A stretch of 64,000 bases of DNA, taken from NCBI RefSeq assembly GCF_020283565.1, contig NC_060064.1:22650337-22714336 (forward strand), written 5' to 3'. Below are positions 57,337 to 64,000 of the stretch, piece after piece. The notes below the pieces were generated by a model. That model searched no databases, was not told the origin of the DNA, and saw nothing but the letters and a program-made list of their open reading frames with translations. The translations under genes were made by a program, and so were the position numbers. The stretch comes from Trifolium pratense (lineage: Eukaryota > Streptophyta > Magnoliopsida > Fabales > Fabaceae). The stretch's first letter is position 1, and each line of letters begins with the position of its first letter.

Positions 57337-58041
57337 GGCTTAAATGCAGTTTTGGCCCCCCAAGTTTCACAATTGCTTGATTTTGATCCCCCACATTTTA
57401 ATTGCTTGATTTTAACCCCCTAAGTTTCACAATTGCTTGATTTTAGCCCTCCAAGTTTCAATTGCTCGATTTTGGCCCCCCAAGTTTACCCCCTTTTGCA
57501 TTTGCTAGCCTCCCGTTGAATATTTTGATTAAAAATTGGTTATGTGGCATTTTAAAATTAAATAAGTATTTAAAAATAAATAAATTACAAATTGTTTTTT
57601 AAAAACTAAATTATAATTTTTTTTTATTATATGTAGTTTGTAAAATAATTTTGTTATATAAAAAAGTAAAAAAAACATTTTATGAATTATTTTTTAAAAA
57701 CTTTGTAAACTTTTTTTTAAATAAAAAATAATTATTAAACTTTTTATTAAAAAAACAATTTTTAATACATTTTTATAAAAGCAAATATTGTTATTTTTTA
57801 ATTAAAACATATTTTAAATTTTTTTTAAATGTCACATAAACAATTTAAAGTCAAAAAAATCAACGGGGGCTAGCAAATGCAAAATGTGGTAAACTTGGGG
57901 GGCCAAAATCGAGCAATTGAAACTTGGAGGGCTAAAATCAAGCAATTGTGAAACTTAGAGGGTTAAAATCAAGCAATTGAAATGTGGGAGGCCAAAATCA
58001 AGCAATTGTGAAACTTGAGGGGCCAAAACTGCATTTAAGCC
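57337..58041. mobile_element. Mutator-like MITE with 9-bp TSD and repeated TIRs
   Basis: Ends ggcttaaatgcagttttggc and its complement are flanked by taatattta at 57328-57336 and 58042-58050, an exact 9-mer as expected for Mutator-like elements. Each TIR is about 190 bp and is built from about four variants of a 35-bp unit (aagtttcacaattgcttgat plus tttggccccc), so the arms are themselves tandem arrays. The AT-rich centre has no coding frame. Confidence 0.88.
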
Positions 58042-58737
58042 TAATATTTATAACATGTTTTAGAAAAACATTTTGGTATTAATTAATGTTATGTTTGTGA
58101 CTGTGTCCTCTCTTCAATAATTTATTCATGTCATTCAATAAATTATTCCAATACACGACAAATAGTTTTTATATTTTAGGTACCACAAACCATTTGCAAG
58201 GATTTTATTTGAAAAGAAAAATGAGAAAAGGTAAAATATAGGTATCATATAATACAAAATCCTCTAACAAAGTTCCCCAAAATAAAATGTGGTTTAAAAT
58301 GATATACGAGACCACTTTTCTTTCTTTGGTTTCCTCTAAGTTATAAATTATAATGGCTATGACATCCAAAAATGTGTCAAATCAAGAAGATATTTATGTT
58401 GTCAAACTGCAAATTAAAGGAGTTATAAACAGGTTAAATGTCGCTAAAAACATTTGATATCAAACATACTCTCTTTAAATTTTGGCAAGTGGTTAATGAG
58501 TTTTTTTTAAAAAAAAAATTGTTCGAAACAACCTCAGTTTAATTTCTAATAATAAAAGAAAACAAAATTATACTAAAAGTCGTTTATCTTATTTTTTTGT
58601 AATACTTTAGTCTTTATCTTTTATTTGTAATCTATAGGTTCTTTATCTTGTATATTTGTAACACTTCAGTCATTTTTCTCATTTTTCATTAAAAAAATAC
58701 TGATGTGGCAGCCACATCATATAATTTTATTTTTAAA
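58042..58737. other. AT-rich intergenic DNA
   Basis: No supported gene. tgatgtggcagccacatca near 58701-58719 is a short palindrome. Confidence 0.4.
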
Positions 58738-59376
58738 ACATATTTTTAAGGTGCATTTAATTAACCAATATCCCATTTAATTTACTTCAAAAATAGTAAT
58801 AATTAACTTTATTAATTAAAAGATATAGTCCACTATATTTATTATCTATTTAAGAGAATCAGAAAGACAAAATATGATACGTTGCCAAATTTGATTTATG
58901 ATCACGCGATTGGTAATATGACCATAATTATATGCATCCAATTTCTTTTTGGTTTGTTAACAATCAGACTTATAGTACTCCTGGTAATACTTGATTTATG
59001 CCAACTTGTGATTTTTGTTTTTTTTCGATGAACAAACTGAGTATTATAGTATTATGTTGTAATGGTAACGATTGTTAATACTATTTTAGCTTTTGAATTG
59101 CTAATATATTTTAGAATTTTATAATACTTCCTATAATTTAATTTTTATTTCATCTTAAAAAAAAGTTTGAAAAAAAGAAGCTTTGTAGCAAAAAACAATT
59201 GACCAATCACGTGATCATAGATCAAGTATTTGGCAAGTATCATATTTTGCCTATGCAAATTTTTTAAATTGGTAATAAATATAGTGAATCATATCTTTTA
59301 ATTAATAAAGTTGATTGTTGCTATTTTTAAAGTAAATTAAATGAGATATTTGTTAATTAAATGCACCTTAAAATGT
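58738..59376. mobile_element. Inverted-repeat element, ~190-bp arms
   Basis: Left tttttaaggtgcatttaatt...ttaattaaaagatata pairs with right tatcttttaattaataaagt...aattaaatgcacctta; the inner arms (gatcacgcgattggt / gaccaatcacgtgatc) also pair. About 640 bp, non-coding, TSD not identified. Confidence 0.65.
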
Positions 59377-61522
59377 ACGCTTAGGGCACATGTTAGCAGA
59401 ACCCTTTGTGAAATAATAATGAGAGACGAGTTTAAAGTGAGAGTTGAATTCACTTCAATGATTTCCAATTATTATAAAAGAGATTTATTATGAAATTGGA
59501 TCCTCTCCTTCCATCCTTCTCCCTCCTTCAATGAATACAAGTATAAGAGGAGAGAGAAAATTAATAAAAAGATTAAGAGAGAGAAAATACAAGAAAGAGA
59601 TAGACACATATTTGTGAAGGAGAGAGTGGGAGAGAAGCAGGTGAAGGAGAGGATCCAAGTCCATTTATTATTTTCTCTAGAAGCATTTAAGTAAGGCAAT
59701 CTTTTTTCTGAGATTACAGATTCATTTTATCGACTTTCGTTGCCTACATTGTTCCATCGACTAAAGATTGTTCACCTTGAAGACCTGATGCAGTTATGAG
59801 TACGACCGGGCATGGATGACACTCGGTCCCCCGGATTTTTAAGGGCCGCCAAGGGCACACTGGATACCATTAACCTTGGGAAAATGATTACCACTTATAA
59901 ACCATTGTCTAGGCCAACTCACATCCGATGGTAAAACTTCTAATATAATTAAATGCAAAACTTTATATCTACGCACCCTTCAGAATATTTGTGAAACAAT
60001 CATGATCATTATATCCTCATCTTATTCTTATTCAATTTGTTGCAGCATTCTCATGATCTTCTAACAATTTTGATGAGGAAGCAAGTGTGATCATTAGAAG
60101 TTTAGAGCATGAACAATAATACTTAAAAATGTTATAAACGTCCAATAATGTGACAATTTAATTATCAGTTGTGGTTGTGGGTTAAAGTGGGACAATTTAC
60201 ATTAGAAGTTGTATTTTAAATATACCCCAAAATTCAAAAATTTATGCTAACATTTTATAATTTTTTTTAGAAATTTCCCTAAAGAACTAGAAAATAACTG
60301 TCATCTACATCCATTGAAGCCCAATACAAACTTTTGTTCATGGGCTTTTCCCAACTCTTTCGGCCCCTCATTGCACTCATTGAGATTTACTTTTACCAAC
60401 CTACCGGTTTCTTGTGCGCCCTATGAGTTTTTATTTTTACTCTTCTACTATTTAAGTAGCGGACGTTATAAAAATGAGAAATTTTGAGGAAAAAACACCT
60501 TACGTGAAATTCAACATTATTACCTATCCTCTACTTAAGTAGCCGACTTTTGTCCCCTACTTAAGTAACAGACATTATAAAATGAGATTTTTGAGAGAAA
60601 ATATAACGACCCAGATTTAATTATTAGTAATTAATTGATTATTTGTATTTATTTTATTTATGGTGGTTTAATTTAATATAATTAATTATAGTTTAATTGA
60701 CAAAATGTTGAATTAACCTGGATATGATTATGGTGAATCCAAGATATGGTTCATATCCAATGGTTGACCGGAGTGTCTAAACAAAAAAAATTAATATAGT
60801 TTATCTAGGTTCATATCCAAATGTTTCTATTTGTTGGTCCTCGGACCTTGCTAATTAGTGAGCCTTCATGTTCTTGAGAGGATGAATCTTCGCTGCAAGG
60901 CTCGCCGGATAAAATTAATAATTAAAAAAAGAACAAAATTCACTATGTTATTAATAATTATTTTTTAAAGTAAGATAATATCGGTAAAATTAGAATAAAA
61001 AAGAACATGTTATAAGCTAATTGACAGGGGCGGAGTTCTCTACGGGCTAGGGAGGACCGTGGTCCGTCCCAAAATTTTCATTTTTAATATATATAGAAAA
61101 AAACAAATGTTTAATAAATTAGTCACATCATCTAATATTAATTAATTACTTTATCTTTTAATTTTTTTTAAAGTATGTATGTGTGCCCAACACCTATTAT
61201 TTGGTGTTGTGCCTAAGCAAATATTCCTCTAGGAGACATTGCATCTCTAAGTGACATTAGACCATGTGCAATGAGGAAAAAAAAAGGTGTTGAATGATTG
61301 GAAGAAGGGTGTTGAAGATGATGTGGAGGAGGGAAGAGTTGAAAATTTTCAACTGTGCTGAAGACTGACGGAGGGGACGTGTGGCGATGCATCATTTGCC
61401 CAAACGGGCGCGTGCGTTACACGCGGGAACAGGGCGCGTGACGCGCAGAAACGTGGTGAGAGAAGATGCAAATAGGGACACGTGGGTGATGCTGATTGGT
61501 TGTCCGGATTTTTATCCCATTA
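59377..61522. other. Intergenic, patchy repeat scraps
   Basis: cttagggcacatgttagcag (59383) matches phrases near 16180. A GC-richer patch at 59790-59880 (gacactcggtcccccggatt) and gcggagttctctacgggcta (61030) look like fragments of larger transposons. No gene can be supported; the frames at 59472-59699 and 61213-61563 lack family features. Confidence 0.4.
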
Positions 61523-62401
61523 GGGTCCGTTTGGTGCACAGAATAAGAGACAGGATAGGATAACTGTATCATATCCTGCCGCAATCCAGTGTTTGATGAT
61601 ACAGCAGGATATGATAAGTTAATCCTGAAGCTTATCCTATCCTGTCTCTCTAGTTATAATTCTTATCCTGAATTTGAGCTGGGTTACCAGCAGGATAGGA
61701 TAAGAAGAAGAAAAAATTACTGATTTATTTTATAAAATATATTTTAAAATACATAAAATAAAATTAATAAAATATAAATAATAAAATAATTAATTTTTAA
61801 ATATATATGTGATTTTCTCACAGGGATAATTTTGTAATTTATATATTCTAAAAAATCAAAATTTTACTAAAATTACAATATTTTAAAGTAAAATGATTAT
61901 TAAAAAATTGACAAATAGGGATATTAATTTAAATTTAATAAAAAATTAAATATAATTATTTTGCAATAGTAGTTTTATTATTTACGTATGAGATATATCA
62001 TATATTTATTTGGCTTATCTAACATGTATATATTATTGAGTTATTTATTTAATCATGATTCATATAAAAAATTAAACTTGAATTATATAAAGTTATTTGA
62101 TTACTTATTTATATTTTTCATTTATAAAATTCAAAGTATTACAAAATAATTTTTAAAAAATAATAATTGTTTTACAAGAGTAATTTTGTCAATTAAATAT
62201 GTTATATATCTTATCATATTATTATGAGCAAGTATGTATTAAAAACAAAATATAATAGTTATCATGTTTGTTATCCTGTGTGCACCAAACATAGGATATG
62301 ATAACTGAGTATAACTCTTATCCTGCTGTTATCCTATCCTATCCTTATCCTGTTTTATATCCTATCCTGTTACTATGCTATCCTGCGCACCAAACGGACC
62401 C
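61523..62401. mobile_element. PIF/Harbinger-type element, TTA duplication
   Basis: Starts gggtccgtttggtgcacag and ends gcgcaccaaacggaccc, flanked by TTA at 61520-61522 and 62402-62404. Both subterminal parts contain many atcctatcctg words in opposite orientations. The 879-bp body has no transposase. It ends about 225 bp before an ORF1-type gene of the same superfamily. Confidence 0.85.
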
Positions 62402-62626
62402 TTAATACTTTGAACTCAATTATTTCATCACAAAATAATTTTTTATTTTTTTATTTTTTTATTTTTTTACCAAAATTCATGATTTTTTTTTTGTCTATAA
62501 ATAAATAGAGACTTGGTTCATTTGATTTGGATACAGAAAAAAAAAACGAATTTTTTCACTATAATAATCTTATTTTATCTTCCTATTAGTGTTAATCTTG
62601 AAGTATTAGTCTTTTTTTTAAGTGAA

Positions 62627-63704
62627 ATGGATCCCAATAATCACTTCAACAACACCCAAAATTCTTCTAATCATCCCAATAATTATCAAAATCCCAACAA
62701 TTATCAAAATCCAAATCAATTTTTCAACCAACATCCTCAAAACATACCTAATTTTGGATTAACACCAAATTTCAACCAATCATCATTTGTTCCAAACTTT
62801 CATCAATATTATGGATCTATGCTGAGAAATTCATCTCAAACACCCCCGTTTAATGGTTACATGCCGATGGTTAATGAAAATTTTCCGAGTGGTGGCACAC
62901 CTAACTTTCCCGAATTTTCAACACAAATAACTATTGTTAAATAAGTCACTCCAAATTCAGATGATTCAACTCCTAAGAGCAAGAAAAACCATCAAAGTGG
63001 GTGGAACACTGATCAAAATTTGGTGCTAATTAGTGGGTGGATTAAATTTGGAACAAGCAGTGTTGTCGGGAGAAACCAGAAAGGTGATACATATTGGGGT
63101 AAAATTGCTGACTATTGTAATGAGCATTGCTCATTCGATTCTCCGTGTGATGGAGCTGCATGTCGAAACCGTTTTAATTATATGAACAAAATAATGGGTA
63201 AAAGGATTGACGCTTATGAGGCCGCTAGGCGTTGCAAGCAAGCGGTTGGTTGGAGAATGACGTTTTGGCAAAAGCGCAAGAAATATACGCATGTGGGAAG
63301 AATGTTCAATTCACTTTAATGGCAGAATGACAAGCTCTCTGTGATCAGCCACGTTATAATAGTCAATTAGGAGGAAATACAGGCTCAGGAAGTAGTGGAT
63401 CTAAGAGATCTCACGAGAGTGATGCATGTGGCTCAAATTCTGTAGGACTAGTGCTCGTCCTATGGGTAGGGAGACAGCTAAAAAAAAGGGTAAAAAAAAA
63501 AGCAAGGAAACCTCGGAGGTAGTGGAAAAAGAATGGACTGAATTCAAACGATTAAGGGAGAAAGAGCTTGAACAAATGGAGAAAATAACATTGATGCAAC
63601 AAGAGGCTAACCAAGTGGAGAAAATGAAATTGTATCTACAGTTAAGTTCCGACGACCATCCCGATGACCGGAAGAAAAAAATGTTGGAAAAGTTGGCCCA
63701 ATAA
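62627..63704 (+). pseudogene. PIF/Harbinger ORF1 (Myb/SANT-like) pseudogene
   Basis: It opens MDPNNHFNNTQNSS with an Asn/Pro/Gln-rich N-terminus to about 62940, where TAA interrupts. The frame continues with HQSGWNTDQNLVLISGWIKF, KGDTYWGKIADYCNEHC and CRNRFNYMNKIMGK, the trihelix/SANT-like DNA-binding part, then shifts frame near 63300. The C-terminal part, RPMGRETAKKKGKKKSKE and EKMKLYLQLSSDD, is the NAM-associated-type tail ending TAA at 63704. Such proteins are often mislabelled glutathione S-transferase T3-like; they are the accessory ORF1 of PIF/Harbinger transposons. One nonsense codon and at least one frameshift (near 63300-63430) make it non-functional. The transposase ORF2 would have to lie beyond the window. 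Confidence 0.82.
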
Positions 63705-63736
63705 CTGTTTGATGATTAATTTCAAGCAAGTATTTG

Positions 63737-63860
63737 TCTGTAGTGTTTGCTTTAATTTTATTGCATTTGAATATGTCAGTTTTATTGTGTTTGAATATGT
63801 CAGTGTAGTGTTTGCTTTAATTTTATTGCATTGATTTATGTCAGTGTAGTGTTTGTGACA
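63737..63860. repeat. Tandem repeats downstream of the ORF1 pseudogene
   Basis: tagtgtttgctttaatttta and tatgtcagt recur two to three times over about 120 bases. It lies in the presumed 3'UTR or intergenic part of the transposon. Confidence 0.7.
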
Positions 63861-64000
63861 TTTAAATTATTGTATGTTATCATTATTGTATGCTATCATT
63901 TTGGCAGTGTAGTACCAATCTCACATTATTGTCTGCTATCTTTATCCGATAATTAACTCTATACAATATTTATTTCAACAAAAATATCGTTAAAAACAAT

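Noticed and set aside
62513..62627. Upstream extension of the ORF1 frame
   Set aside because: Starts at a non-ATG codon and reads AT-rich DNA; MDPNNHF at 62627 is the natural start.

Overview
This is a gene-containing, AT-rich stretch of a eudicot nuclear genome. I infer a legume, most likely Medicago or a close relative. The basis is the intron style, the protein sequences (PIN-LIKES, CML42/43-type calmodulin-like, MAKR, DUF1191) and the dense mix of small non-autonomous transposons and tRNA-derived SINEs. No database was consulted, so the species is an inference.

Genes, left to right: an orphan last coding exon (5468-5575, +); a two-exon CML42/43-like calcium sensor (7779-9254, +); a two-exon membrane-associated kinase regulator (MAKR) candidate (12437-13784, +); a ten-exon PIN-LIKES carrier closest to PILS6 (19457-23049, +); a single-coding-exon RING-H2 membrane protein with a 5'UTR intron (26386-27939, -); a six-exon coiled-coil protein of unknown role (37697-40341, +); an eight-exon RNFT-type RING/transmembrane protein (41904-46249, -); two decayed ALY/THO4 pseudogene copies in a direct duplication (48.2-52.4 kb), together with a broken minus-strand membrane-protein gene; and a DUF1191 membrane protein (53924-54862, +) with a leader rich in uORFs. 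These genes look independent. Several act at membranes or in signalling (Ca2+ sensing, kinase regulation, auxin transport, two E3 ligases), but nothing shows that they work together.

Mobile DNA fills most of the rest. Several insertions can be placed to the base by target-site duplications: a hAT element (2709-3526, 8-bp TSD), a Mutator-like element (57337-58041, 9-bp TSD), Tourist/Harbinger elements (50949-51279 and 61523-62401, TAA and TTA TSDs), Stowaway MITEs (4288-4424, 23450-23737), LINE tails, and a Helitron (28934-35392) sitting inside a LINE RNase H domain. Removing the Helitron restores the LINE reading frame. A 2.2-kb foldback element opens the window and a decayed PIF/Harbinger ORF1 closes it.

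The best leads for a second look are the Helitron-in-LINE nest beside the RING-H2 gene, the recurrent 12-19-bp poly(T) micro-insertions flanked by 11-19-bp direct repeats, the stratified ALY duplication, and the uORF-rich DUF1191 leader. I did not find convincing evidence of a wholly new multigene system.
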